Assembly: GCF_052324685.1 (NCBI RefSeq)
Contig: NC_135223.1
Span: 11,445,766 to 11,509,765 of the forward strand
Direction: 5' to 3'
From: Brachyhypopomus gauderio
Taxonomy: Eukaryota; Chordata; Actinopteri; Gymnotiformes; Hypopomidae
DNA: 64,000 bases
This document shows, piece after piece, positions 48,926 to 60,395 of the stretch. The translations under genes and the position numbers were made by a program. Position 1 is the stretch's first letter. Each line of letters opens with the position of its first letter. The notes beneath the pieces were generated by a model. It was given only the letters and a program-made list of their open reading frames with translations, was not told the origin of the DNA and made no database searches.

Positions 48926-51900
48926 ACTGACTAATCACCAAAATTAGACACACTGAGGCTCCGATCAAATTTGTTCTCTGATTTAGAGTTTCAACTTTGG
49001 CGAGCAGAGAAGATAGCGGCGCGGGAGCGGCTTCACCCCTGTGACCTGGGTGAACCTTGACCCCTGACCTCTTGGTGAGCCTCCTTGCTGAGAGAGAGTG
49101 CGTAGTGGAGATCGGCATCCTCCAGCGGGTCAGCACTAGTCTGGGGGAGGGGGGGTGGGGGGCGAGGACAGGAGTGGATGAGTGAGCAGGGCCCTGCGCA
49201 CAAACAACCCTGAAGGGCCTTAGTTCAGCACCTAGTGCGCCTACGCTGCCCCAGACGGGCGAGGGCCAACCAGGGTGTGAGGAAGCGAGAGCAGGGGAAA
49301 GCGGTTAGGAAGGAGACAGGGAAGCTTCCTAAGGCACCATTATGTAGCGCTGGGTTACCACAGGAAGGTTAGTAAAGGTTCCTTAAAAATGCCATCTGAA
49401 GTTCATTCCATGACGTCCTTTCGAATATGAACGGGCTCACTGGGTGTGATTTATTACCAGCCAGCTAATATATGATATATGGCCTTATATCAGCTGTCAG
49501 TATATAGAGGGGGCAGAAGGCCGAGGTAGCTGGTTTTTGTATCACATTACTCACAACCTCTGTTGCTGCTTCCTTCAAAGAGCCAAAAAGCTTGAGTGGT
49601 TTCAAGGGTCAGGACCATACCAAACCACACCAATGCAGAGAGACTGTGAAGGCCTACTGAAGACAGGGTGAAACTATGGGTCACAAACAAGACTTGTATT
49701 TGAACTTCATTACAAGTCTAGCTTGAAAATGACAATAGACAATAGTTTTGTTCTCACATTCAGATGGCATTTTGAGGATTTATTTGTTTTGTTCTGGGAA
49801 CACTGATCTGACAGCTCTACTAATCAGTAAAAAGAAAAATATATAATAATAATAATAAAGAAGTAAAATATTCACAAATAAAAATACAATGGTGGCGGAG
49901 TCTTTCTAAATAACTACACATATTAAATGCATAAATAAATACATAAAAATATATTGCACAATGTGAAAAAAGTAAGTAATAAATTAACTAAATTAATTAC
50001 TTATGGTTCATAAGTAATTAAATGACAAAAATGCATTTGTTTATTTCTCCAAAAAAATGAATAATGTATTTATTTCAATGACACCACATGTCAAGATGAA
50101 AATCAACTTGAAACTTAAATTGTTACTTTTTGACGTGACATGACGTCTGGAACATTCAAGCAGTGAATGACAGGACTCTCCAGAAAAGCACAGAACAGCC
50201 TGAGGTCTCCGTGTGTAGCGCGTGCACTGCACTAAAGCCTCGCGGCTTGCTTTACCGATGTAGTCCGTCACGGCTGCAGTCATTACATTCTCTCAAGTCA
50301 ACAGCACACATTTCATCTGCAGTTAAGACCCCTAAAAACGTCCTCAGAAGACAATTTTTTTCCCTTGCCAAATCTTTTTAATGTCCTGTTTATAGTTTTA
50401 ACATGCGCTGGCCTTCACTGTCCATGCAAAATGATGAGGCTTTAAAATTAGGTTCATAAAGTCAGTGGTAACTTCAAGATTGACTGAATGTACACAGACA
50501 TTTCACTCTAAAATAAGCTAAAATAACCTGAGTAAACCAGTTTATAGCATATACAATACATCACTCTGCTTATTTACAGTGCTGTAGGTAAAACTTTCCA
50601 AGGCAACTAACCATGCTTGAAACCCAGCACCGTCTCTGAAGTTCCCACCTCAGACGCACTAGGGTTGGGCCCACAGGGTCTAACTGTGTAGTCACCGCTA
50701 CTCCCCCAACTTCACTTGTGGCATATCCTGCTCAGGGTGGCATCCACAGGGCAGGAGATAAACTTAACGCAGTATAATCAGACAAGGTTGTTTCACTGAC
50801 AGAAGACCTGCCTTTATTTCTCTGCCCTGTGACTTCAACTTGGCCATACAAATTACCTCAGCAAAATAGGTTACTGAGGGAGAAAGCGAGCCCATGCGTG
50901 CCAACATAAACACGCTTAAATGTACGCACACACATACACGTATGCATGCACACCTAGCCAAGTTGTATGCTCACATTTTAGTGAAACTGAGTTAAGACTA
51001 CTGACCTTAATGACAGCATCGCCCACCAGACATTTCAGAAACAGTGAATCGTCACTTGACCAATTAAAAACAGAACTTTCTTAAACTCATCCCTTAACTT
51101 TAGTAAAAGGATCCCATTTAAATTTCATGGCTTATTTAATGTTGTATGAAGTGTCACTGAAATGAATAATTATGTACATTTTATTAAAGACATGCATTAG
51201 ACAGACATGCATTTTTGTGACATTTGATTTACCCATTCAAATTTTTTACTTCTAAATTTTTTTTATTTATTTATTATTTAAGCAAAGGCTGCAACTACAC
51301 AATATTAATTTTATTGATGTGCGTGTGCCATGTAGTTGAGTTTGAAATATTGCTCCATTTCTGTTGGCTAGTTTTACCTGTAGCAAGAGGAGCCGACGGC
51401 TGATTGGTTCAGTAACTATACCTGCTCCGCCTCCTCTTTGCTCATGGCCAGTGCTAACTGCAGCTGCAGGTCCTCCTCCCCTGAGCTCTGAGGCCACGCC
51501 TGCTCGGAGTCTGTACCAGAGTGCAGTCCTCCTAAAGCAGGAGCCGAGGGAGCCGAAGACGCTGGGGGTTAAACGTTATTACAGGCATTATGACTGGAGA
51601 AGTAAAGTGGCAAAGCACAGGGTGCCTCCTGGCTCTCTGTCAAAGGCCAGCTGACACAGCATCAAGCCTTGCTGTAAGCACACGAGGTTGGGTTCGGGTG
51701 GACTCTGCTTCAGCGGGGTGACTCACCACTGGAGGTCTGTGCCATCTTCTCTTTGGTCTTGAGTGCGTGGATCCGCTCTTCCCGTAGCCTCTCCTCATCT
51801 TTTAGCAGTGTCACCAGCTGCTTGGCCTTTTCTCGTACATTCACACCCTGAAAACAGACATAAAAGCTTTAAATCAAGACATCTCAACATGAATATATAG

Positions 51901-54900
51901 CCATCTACCCCAAAGGCAAATGGCAAATATGGACAGAGATAAAGAAAAAAAAAAAGCTTCCACCAGGTCACCATTTGAAATGACTAATTCATGACAGGTC
52001 TGTCCTCTTGTCCAATTACAATGCACAATTCTTAACAAGGATTAACTAAAATTCAGAAGTAAATTATCTTGGGCAAATGTTTCCCTGACCTGTCAAACAA
52101 GCTGTTGCATAATATGATTAATTTGTTTAAACACCAGAGTGGCCCATTCTAACATCATCATCTTGCTTTCAAAAGAAATATAATCCCACATAAACTGACG
52201 CCAAAGAACCTGACAGCAATAAGATTCCCTCACTTTTTTACCTGACACTGAAACGGTTAGCTATAAACATTCACATAAAAACATTTTGTAATTTGAAATT
52301 TAATTACAGAAATGGTCAAATCTAGTCCTTAGATTACTTAACTAAACCCTAACTCCACCTTTTACATCCCACGTCTTCTTACCTATACCATAACCCCACC
52401 TTTTATATCCAAGTTCCACACAGAATAATTTAACTCACAGCAATCACTCTGAAGATAACTTTCGTTTTGCTCTAACTTCGGTCTTAATAAACTGTCACAC
52501 AAAAGGTTGCTCCATAAACAAAGGCAACCAGCTCTGCTGGCACTTTGCTCCAGTTGACAGTTTGGTAGAGATATGAGGGAACGAATTCAGCAACAAATAT
52601 GAATGTGGTCTGAGCCTTAGGGCCTATACAGGTTTCTATCAGTGATGAATGAAGGAATCCCAAGCTGCATCAGGAAATTCCACAGAAACGCCCATGGTAT
52701 CAGTCTGAATCAAAACACAAATGTGGTGGAGTCATGCAACGTGACAATGATCCAAAACACATGAGTAAGGAGTCAAACCACTGAATGACAAACAAAAAAA
52801 TATTTTTACAGAAATGGTGTGAAGAAGAAAGTGAAGAAGAAGTGAAAGTTTTGTATAGTGAAGTGGATGAGAATGATCAGGACCAATCATCAGCTACAAC
52901 AGGCACTGAAGGTTACTGACATATGTGGTGGAAAGATATAAGAGCATTAACATTAACAAGCCATTAACAAGCTTGATAGTTTTATTAAACAAATGGTTTA
53001 AACTATGACGATTTAAAATGATGTAAGGTTGTGAAACGAGAATGTCAGAAAAAGTCATTCAGACATCCAGATTATTCCCAATCACTTCCCAACAGTAGAT
53101 CATTGTCTAAACTGCCTAAGAGACTGGGTTGGCCTAACTGATATTGCTGCGAACTGGTTCTAGTCTGGTACCATTTCTGGCCAGTCATGAGAACTATGTA
53201 ATACATAATAATAAGAAAATACCTATGAACTCTACATGCTATGCCGTTGTGTCCCCCAGAGCTCAATTTTGGGACAACCACACTATAATCTTTATATAGT
53301 TCCACTGGGCATAGCAATCAATAAACATCTCTCATTCCACTAGTATGCAGATGACACACAATTTCATAAATCCCTAGCTATTGACAAGGTTCCAATTACT
53401 TATTTTTTTGTATTAAATATGTCAAGCCATAATGGAATCTATCATCATAATGTAATTTATAATGGATATAATATAATTATCATCATAATGGAATTTATCA
53501 TTATCAGGAATGTCATGAGAACTTATTTGGAGACCCAAAACGATATCAAAACCTAGGTGTCACATTTGACAAGCAAATCATCTTAGTCTTAGTTTTTTAA
53601 CATTGCCACGGTCAGAAGAATTCTCACAGCAACTGATAGTGAAAAACATCAGCATGCATCTGTATCTTCATATCTGGACTACTCTAATGTCCTGCTCGAA
53701 TGTCTCCATAAGAGAAATATTTCAAACCTACAGAGAGTTCAAAAAGCAGCACTAGAGTAGCACACTCAAAGATGAGAGAGGATATTACACTGATTCTGAA
53801 TTGCATTAGCTGCCTGTGTTACCACTGCTTACTTTGAAATGTTTACATGGTCTTGCAGATCTCAAGAGTATGATAGAGCTATGCACCCTCGATGGCTCTC
53901 AGCTGATGTCAAAATTCTGATGGTGCCCACCATCCAGAAACTCTGGAATTCTCTCCCAGACGACATGAGTGCCCTCAACAATAAAAACACTTTTAGTTAT
54001 GAGTTTTCATTTTGTAGGCTGCTCTGCCTCAACTGCACTTTTAACATGATCATTGTTGTAATTATTCTTTTTAACCTTTACTTTTTACTTTAAATAACTT
54101 GCCTTAAAGGATTCATTATTATTATTTTTATTCTACTTTAAATAACATTTTGCTAAATTCCTTTAATGTCTTATTTTTTATTGTATTGTTAAACACAATT
54201 ATTTAATTTGGCATAATTTTAGATTTTGTCAAATATCTGTCTGTGGTGATAGTTCTCAGGATGTAATAAGCTTTATTATTCGTCTACATATTCACTATTG
54301 TCTGTAAAGCAAATTGTAAACTGTGTTTATACAAATCAAGTTTATGAGTATTAACAGCATTGTGGCATTCATTTTTAATTACTAGTTTTAATGTCAAACA
54401 GAACTAGCCAGCACAGTTCTGCAGGCTACAGAACCGCATCACCCACGCAAGCAGCTGGATGCTAAATGTCATGTCACTTTCTATAAACTTATTTCTGATT
54501 CATAAAGGACGGTACGCTGTACGCATGCACAAGAACATTGTTAGTTTTTTATATACTGTATTTACGATCAAAGCGTATCTAAATATAGGGTCATGCTTAA
54601 CGACAAAAACTGCTTTACGATGGACTTTTCAGTCTCTAACCCCCATTGTTAAGCGGAGACTCACTGTACATTTAACAGAACTGATCAGTTTCTGAACGGT
54701 GCCTGTAGCATATCATGTGCAACAGTTTTGGCTTTCAGCCGGTGTTTATCCGGTGTAATTTGTGTGTTAACGGGCCGCCCAATGGAGGATGGGTTCCCTT
54801 TTGAGTCTTGGTTCTCCCGAGGTTTCTTCCTAATCCCCACCATCATAGGGAGTTTTTCCTCGCCACTGTCGCCTTTGGCTTGCTCATTAGGGTTCTGGAC

Positions 54901-56651
54901 CCATAGTATTGTTAACCTTTTAAATCCTGTAAAGCGCTTTGTGACAACATGTGTTGTGAAAAGCGCTATACAAATAAACTTTGATTTGATTTGATTTATC
55001 CTTCATTTATCCGCGCATAAAGACGCTACAGATTATATTTATAATACAGTTTCGATTTATGTTTCTATGCATAAATAAGAGCTAGACTTTAATTATCCAT
55101 CACAGCAAACGTCACGGCATTATCTATGTCCAAAGCCACACTGGCTCAAGGGTGTTAATTATTTAAAATAAAAAACACACTGGCTAAACCGAAGTTCACC
55201 TCTGACTACGACTTCGCAGTATTACAGCAGTATTACAGCAGTATTATGTCTAAATATCTAGTTAGGACAAAACTAGAGTGCTCAATGAACATCAACTAAT
55301 GAACAATGAACTAAGTTATAGTCACCGTAACTCCCTAATCTCATCTGTAGCGTCTTTATGCGTATGCAAACGAGGGGACTCGGAATTTGGCACAACACAT
55401 GTTGGTTTGAATATATTTCTCCGTCGTGCCTGCTGGTTGCATGTGCTAAATGAAAATGAGCACTTTCTTCTTTGATTTACAACTTTGACCTACCACCTGA
55501 TTAACTTTCTGCTCCGCCCCCTGACGGGTGAAGAAAAGTCTACAGAAAAGCCGCACCTCAATATAAGCTGCATGGTTCAAATCGTGGTGAAAAAAGTAGT
55601 GGCTTATAGTCCGGAAAATACGGTATAGCTAATATTTAAACACAATCCAGAGAAGCATGCAGTAAAGAAAGAAGACTGCCTCATTTAGCTAAATCACCAG
55701 AACAGTTATGAATAAGAAAGTAATGGTAATATACAACTGCAAGGCTAAACTAATCTAATACAAAAAAGAACCAAAAAGCCAGATATGAATGAAATGAAAG
55801 CTGCATATTCCTTTGTTGTGGAAGGATGTCTGCTAGCTTCTGTCATACTAGCTAGCACATATGTTAGTCTGTGCATGTGATGGTCATGGCAGAACCTTCA
55901 CTGCTTAATTCACGTTCTATTTTCACATGACTGAATGTTTGTTTTCCTTTACTCATTTCTATGTTATTCATTTGCTTGCTAGCATAAGGTAATCTAAATC
56001 TGGTTAAATCCTACACTACCAACAATCACAATTAAGCGCCAGCAATGTTGATCATGTGATAACTTATAGCCAGTGACGTTAACACCATCACTGTCCTATA
56101 CATTTGCTTCATAACATTGCGTGTGGACACAAAAGATGCAACCAAAGCATTCTTAAGAACAGCATTAACAAAAAACAAACAAAACTATCCAAAGATATCA
56201 GCTGCTGTCATCACAATATTATTTTCAAAATGGAATGAAAGCCAATAAAGAATTGTATGCACGGTGCATACAGGATTACCACAGCCAGCACAAGGTTGGG
56301 GTGGTGGGAATCTGAAATCAAACGACGAATTGTTAAAAGTACAAGAGCAATAAGTGCCTTGGTGGTACTGTATAGGAACGACTGTAAGCCCCAACAGTAC
56401 TTGTGGTTTAAACCTGGTTATCTTTTTTATGTAAAGTGTTCTAGTTGCATTGCTCTTGTGTAACCTGGATGCACTATGTTTTTAAACTTTAGTTCATTTG
56501 TTCAGAACTAAAGGTCAGTTTGATCCCAATTGGAAGTCCTTCAGTAGAGCTGTGTGTATTCACTGAAAGTGAAGAATGTGCAGTGACTGCGTTCCTAACT
56601 GCAAATATGCAGAGAGTTTGAAGTGAGGGTTGAAGTACATCCACGTGAGAG

Positions 56652-56693
<42 letters not shown>

Positions 56694-56897
56694 GCGCGTG
56701 TGTGTGAGTGAGTGAGTGTGTCAGCCCGAGTGGGAGTTAAGCTTTCATATACTTGTGCTTTTCCTCTTTGGTCTGAAACCTTGATATTTTCTAGAACATT
56801 ATGTGAATTATAGCACACTGGAAGTGTCTGGAGTTCTCAGTCTTGTATTGTTCAACTACCACAGAAATTAGCAGGCTACCTTTAACCCACTCTCTCT

Positions 56898-56928
<31 letters not shown>

Positions 56929-59900
56929 CGCATGCATTTACCTGGTCCTTGCCATCCCTGTCTATGTACTGGAAGTCTTTGAGTGTCTGGACAGCATAGA
57001 TGTTTTCCCTGCATTGCTGTGCCACTCTCTCTGACCCCGTCTTTATCAGATACTCCATAAGAGTCATAGCCTGAAAATCACCAGGGTAAAGAGCACTGAA
57101 CATCAGAGCCATTAAACCCAACATGCATACTGAGCCCCGTGTTCAGGGTGAAGTCCTGGGTGAAGTCCTGACCTTATACACGTGCCTCCAGTTCTTGCCA
57201 TGGTCGTTGAGCCTCTTCCACACCATGCTCATGATCTCTGAGAACGCCACTACGTTGTACGTCAGGTCTGCAATCTCTGACATGAGAGAACTAGATGGCC
57301 CCCAAGGGTCATTGGAAGTCGCTTCCCTGACCTGGTAGAAAGTATCAATGCACATTTAGTGACGCTCCCTTATGGACAGGGGTTAGCTTATAGAAACCTA
57401 AGGAGATGAAATAGTATGACAGGAGTGTAAAGCAAAAGACCATTGTAGTAATTCGGTTTGTTAAATGCACTGCTTTTCAGCTATTTCAATATGAAACATG
57501 GCAGTCAGTGTCGTTACTTACAGGAAAAAGTAAAAGAGTTCATCTGTGAGGCGAAATATAGATCAGAAAAGCAGAAGTGATACCAACACCATGTACATTA
57601 AACTCACAGGACTTAGCAGGAGATTTTTAAACTTTTTAAACGAAGGACCCAAATAAGACAGTCAGTACTATACTCAGAGGTAGGGATGCACCGAAATGAA
57701 AATTCTTAGCCGAAACCGAAAACCGAAAATTAGGAAACCAAGGCCGAAAGCCGAAAACCGAAACACCGAAATAGCCTACATTATACCAATTATTAGTAAC
57801 ATTGGATTTATGGCTAACCTCACTAAAATCAAGGCATTGCTATTCAAAGTATAAATCAACTACAAAATTTCATTTGAAAATATTTATTTAGCACTGACAT
57901 TACAGTAATGCATATTATAAAATAAAATTAGTGGTGGGCCGATAACGACGATAACGCTGACAACGGCCGACCCCTAATTAAATTTAACTCGCTTGCAGAC
58001 CGTTTTTATCTGAGAGGATAAATATATGTATTTTATACGAGTTAAATTTAATTATAACTGACTGGCCTGAAAGATAAATATAAATTCTCTCATAAAAACG
58101 TGACGTGAGTTGCAACAACATTAAACAGCTCAGGTAAACACGCTTCTGAGAAATGTCGTCTGCTCGGCAAAACATAACGGGGCTCAATGTGCTCTATTAG
58201 CCTACGAAATCCCTACGACAGAGAACGGCTGATCGTCTGGCAGCGAGTTCCATAATTTTTGGTGTAATGTCCTTTGCCTTGGCGCCATCACTGGAAAACT
58301 TTTTTGCTAGCTTTATCCAAATAAGCGCGTGCAGGTGGCGATTTTTGCTTGCGTCATCACAGTACATTGTTTCGGCCGTGTTGTTTCGGTGATGAAAGTA
58401 TTTCGGCCGAAAACCGAAAATGCAAATTTAAGCCATTTCGGCCGAAAATTTTCGGTGGCCGAATTTTCGGTGCATCCCTACTCAGAGGCAAATCAAAGAT
58501 TTTTAAAATATACCATTATAATATAAACTAGAGATGGCTGGATAACAATTTTTCAATGTCATAACAATATCTTGCATGTGAATGTTCGATATTGATCAGA
58601 TATGTTTTCATTAGAAACCATTCCAGAGCTGTGGTCACTTTCTGGGGAAATTAGTTTTTGTGTGGACATATCATATATGCCAGGAGTAGCCAACCTGCAG
58701 CTCGCTCTTTGCCTGGTTTAATGCGGCTCCCCAGCCGGTCCACTCTCACCTGCACTAACGGTCTGTGTCGTGGCCCGGTTACCTCATCAGCTCTGAGGGC
58801 GACACACTGCTACACCTTCGTGGTGCGAGGTTTGATTACAAGCCTAGCGAGCCGCTAATACCTTTAAAACGGGAGACTAGCGGCATGAAGAATCTGTGAT
58901 ATTGTGACTCTGCTTTGAATCTTGTTGGTGAGACGCAGTGTTCTGTCACACGTTTTGGGATAAACCACATACGAGGTGTAGCAAAGGCACCGCACACGAC
59001 TGAGGGAGGCTTGAGTGAAAAGAAGGGATGAGTGATGCAGGGTTGCCAACTCTCACGCAATGAGCATGAGACACACGCATTTGACCGTCTTCACACGCTC
59101 ACACATCCGATTTCTCTCACGCTGGAAAAAATCTAGTTTATTTACCTCAGATCTACATCTATGATTCAATGAGTTACAAATTCGCCAACCACTCGCGATC
59201 GATCGCGATATAATACTTGTACCCTTATAATACTTATATCCGCTAATAATTTACACTCTCCACCCCCCCCCCCAACAATTTATAATCACCCCCCCCCCCC
59301 CCCTTTGCTGTAACACAGTAAAAAAGTGGCTCTTGGTCTCTGACGGGTTGGCCACCCCTATATATGCTATCTTTACAGATATCAGGCATGGATATGACAT
59401 ATAAATAAGATAATAAAACTATGTTTACAACACTAAAGCATTTTGGGCTTTCTTTTTCTTCTTCCATTGCCATACAGACAGTACCTCTTTTAGCGAGCCT
59501 TATTGCCTTGGTCGCTACATTCTTGGTTCACAGTTATACTCACTAAACACACTCTCTTCTCAGTACGCCTGCCTCACTTCATTACTCCTGAAATGTACTG
59601 AATTACTGTACGCAGCTGTAACTCCACATCAACTTAACAACACTGTTGTGAATTTCTGCAATAAATATTTATTCTGCCTGCCATACACCAAACGCACATT
59701 CACAGCTGCTACATAATGGCCCTGAAGAGCTTCATGTGAAAGCTGAACATCTGTGATGTGGTTATGAGCGTCTGGAGGACAATGGCTAGTGTGTTCTTCC
59801 TCTGACCCATGAAGCCACCACGTCATCTTCCACTACCAGCCACACAGTGCTGCTACCCAACTGCACGAAGAACTGATGAAGAATGCAGCACATATATCCT

Positions 59901-60371
59901 GACAACGGAGAGACAGGACAGCTCCCCTCGTTAACTTATCACCCCAGCTCTTGGGTTAAAGGGCAAAGGGTTTCACAGGTTTAGGGTGTCCCTGCTCTGG
60001 CCCTCCTGAACCAGGCGATCAGTTCATCATTAAGGGCTTAAGATGTTCAAGCAGGTGTCTAGAGCCGTAGGAAGAAGCGGTGCCTATTGCACTATTGCAG
60101 TGTTGAATAAGTGGCAAAAGTGCCCCATATCCAGCTCTCATTGACTATGTTTGCCGCTTGTAGCCAATTAGCAAACATGATACCTACACAGCACAATGGA
60201 GGAGTACAAGTGTGTGTGTGATCACTGACTGATCATTTCAATAAAAGAACAGGAAAACACACAGTGCAGGGACGGAGTTGGAGAAAATGATCAAGTTCTC
60301 ACCTTTATCTCTGCTTCAGAGTAATTGTGAACGATGTTCTTCACTTGTCGCCTTAACGATGAGGTCGACAT
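44959..60371 (-). CDS. epn1: Epsin-1, clathrin endocytic adaptor
   Basis: Binds PI(4,5)P2, bends membrane and links ubiquitinated cargo, AP-2, EH-domain proteins and clathrin at coated pits. Eleven CDS exons in transcript order: 60371-60303, 57331-57173, 57070-56942, 51847-51727, 51561-51422, 49140-49069, 48578-48489, 47757-47499, 47137-46979, 46489-46241 and 45446-44959, giving 644 aa. ENTH domain about 12-145, starting with the amphipathic helix SSLRRQVKNIVHNY. Three UIMs follow at about 189-206 (LQLQLALAMSKEE), 212-229 (DLHYALSLSKEAHQ) and 236-252 (DLRLQMAIEESKRE). Eight DPW motifs (AP-2 alpha-ear) lie in exons 8-9, a clathrin-box-like LVDLDSLV in exon 10, and three NPF motifs (EH binding), the last being the C-terminal NPFLL. 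The exon 7 donor could also be six bases earlier. epn1 is preferred over epn2/epn3 from its motif arrangement and its neighbours u2af2 and isoc2. Confidence 0.95.
47763..47805 (-). repeat. (CA)n at the epn1 exon 8 acceptor
   Basis: About 20 CA dinucleotides on the plus strand. In epn1 sense this is (TG)n followed by TTTTCAG, so the repeat supplies most of the region normally occupied by the polypyrimidine tract of the exon 8 acceptor (exon starts at 47757). Confidence 0.9.
48882..48923. repeat. (CA)n microsatellite in epn1 intron 6
   Basis: About 40 bp of CA dinucleotides, 150 bp downstream (in transcript direction) of the UIM2 exon. Confidence 0.9.
52640..52800 (+). mobile_element. Probable Tc1/mariner transposase remnant in epn1 intron 3
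   Basis: A short frame near 52734-52790 reads MQRDNDPKHMSKESNH before a stop. It resembles the DNDPKHTSK block around the second catalytic Asp of Tc1-like transposases. The surrounding sequence is too eroded to trace the element's ends. Confidence 0.5.
53040..54110 (+). mobile_element. Degenerate non-LTR retrotransposon (L2/CR1-type) reverse transcriptase remnant
   Basis: Broken reading frames show a GVPQSSILGQ-like string near 53250, FH-YADDTQF near 53340 (the YADD catalytic box) and, at the 3' end, LWNSLPDDMSALNNKNTFSY (53941-54000), typical of the end of L2/CR1-clade ORF2. Stops and frameshifts are frequent, so it is inactive. It lies in epn1 intron 3 in the antisense orientation. Confidence 0.75.
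54669..55625 (-). mobile_element. Second copy of the nested repeat family, split by a SINE/LINE tail
   Basis: Reverse complement of the family at 28566-29217, ending at CCGGAAAATACGGTA. Long matches include the segments around 55140 (GGCTCAAGGGTGTTAATTAT) and 55260 (TAGTTAGGACAAAACTAGAG). At about 54722-54998 it is interrupted by an inserted LINE-type 3' tail. A short internal triplication of CAGTATTACAG lies at about 55218-55245. Confidence 0.75.
54722..54998 (+). mobile_element. LINE/SINE 3'-tail insertion
   Basis: Includes CCCAATGGAGGATGGGTTCC, GGAGTTTTTCCTCGCCACTG, CTGTAAAGCGCTTTGTGACA and AAGCGCTATACAAATAAACT, and ends in (TTTGA)n. This is the conserved 3' end found on many teleost L2-type LINEs and the SINEs that share their tail. 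No body of a LINE is attached. It interrupts the repeat at 54669-55625 and is therefore the younger insertion. Confidence 0.75.
56655..56712. repeat. (TG)n microsatellite in epn1 intron 3
   Basis: About 36 bp of TG dinucleotides, then CCGCGCG and another short TG run, about 230 bp from epn1 exon 3. Confidence 0.9.
56898..56938 (-). repeat. Alternating (TG)n(CG)n tract at the epn1 exon 3 donor
   Basis: About 40 bp of uninterrupted alternating purine-pyrimidine (TG repeated, then CG repeated, then CATGCAT). It ends about 3 bases from the exon 3 donor GTAAAT (intron starts at 56941). Such tracts favour left-handed Z-DNA. Confidence 0.9.
57681..58480 (+). mobile_element. Non-autonomous hAT element with 8-bp target duplication
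   Basis: Begins TAGGGATGCACCGAAA and ends TTTTCGGTGCATCCCTA. It is flanked by CTCAGAGG on both sides (57673-57680 and 58481-58488). Both ends carry repeated CCGAAA/TTTCGG motifs, the usual subterminal binding-site pattern. No transposase frame is present in its 800 bp. It lies in epn1 intron 1 (57332-60302, counting coding exons). Confidence 0.9.
58681..59360 (+). mobile_element. Non-autonomous hAT (Charlie-like ends) element
   Basis: Left end AGGAGTAGCCAACC and right end GGTTGGCCACCCCT are imperfect inverted repeats of the TAGGGGTGGCCAACC type. ATATATGC stands just before the left end (58673-58680) and again at 59360-59367, though the exact boundary is uncertain by one base. It is about 680 bp with no transposase frame. 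Two poly-C tracts (about 59263-59273 and 59288-59303) lie near the right end. Confidence 0.75.
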
Positions 60372-60395
60372 GGCAACAGGGCGGTTAACAGGTTC
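60303..60395 (-). other. epn1: First coding exon of epn1 including short 5' UTR
   Basis: The exon is bounded by an acceptor ATTTTACAG|GAACC at 60395 and the donor AAAG|GTGAGAAC after 60303. The 24 bases before the ATG are leader sequence, so at least one non-coding exon lies upstream. Confidence 0.8.
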
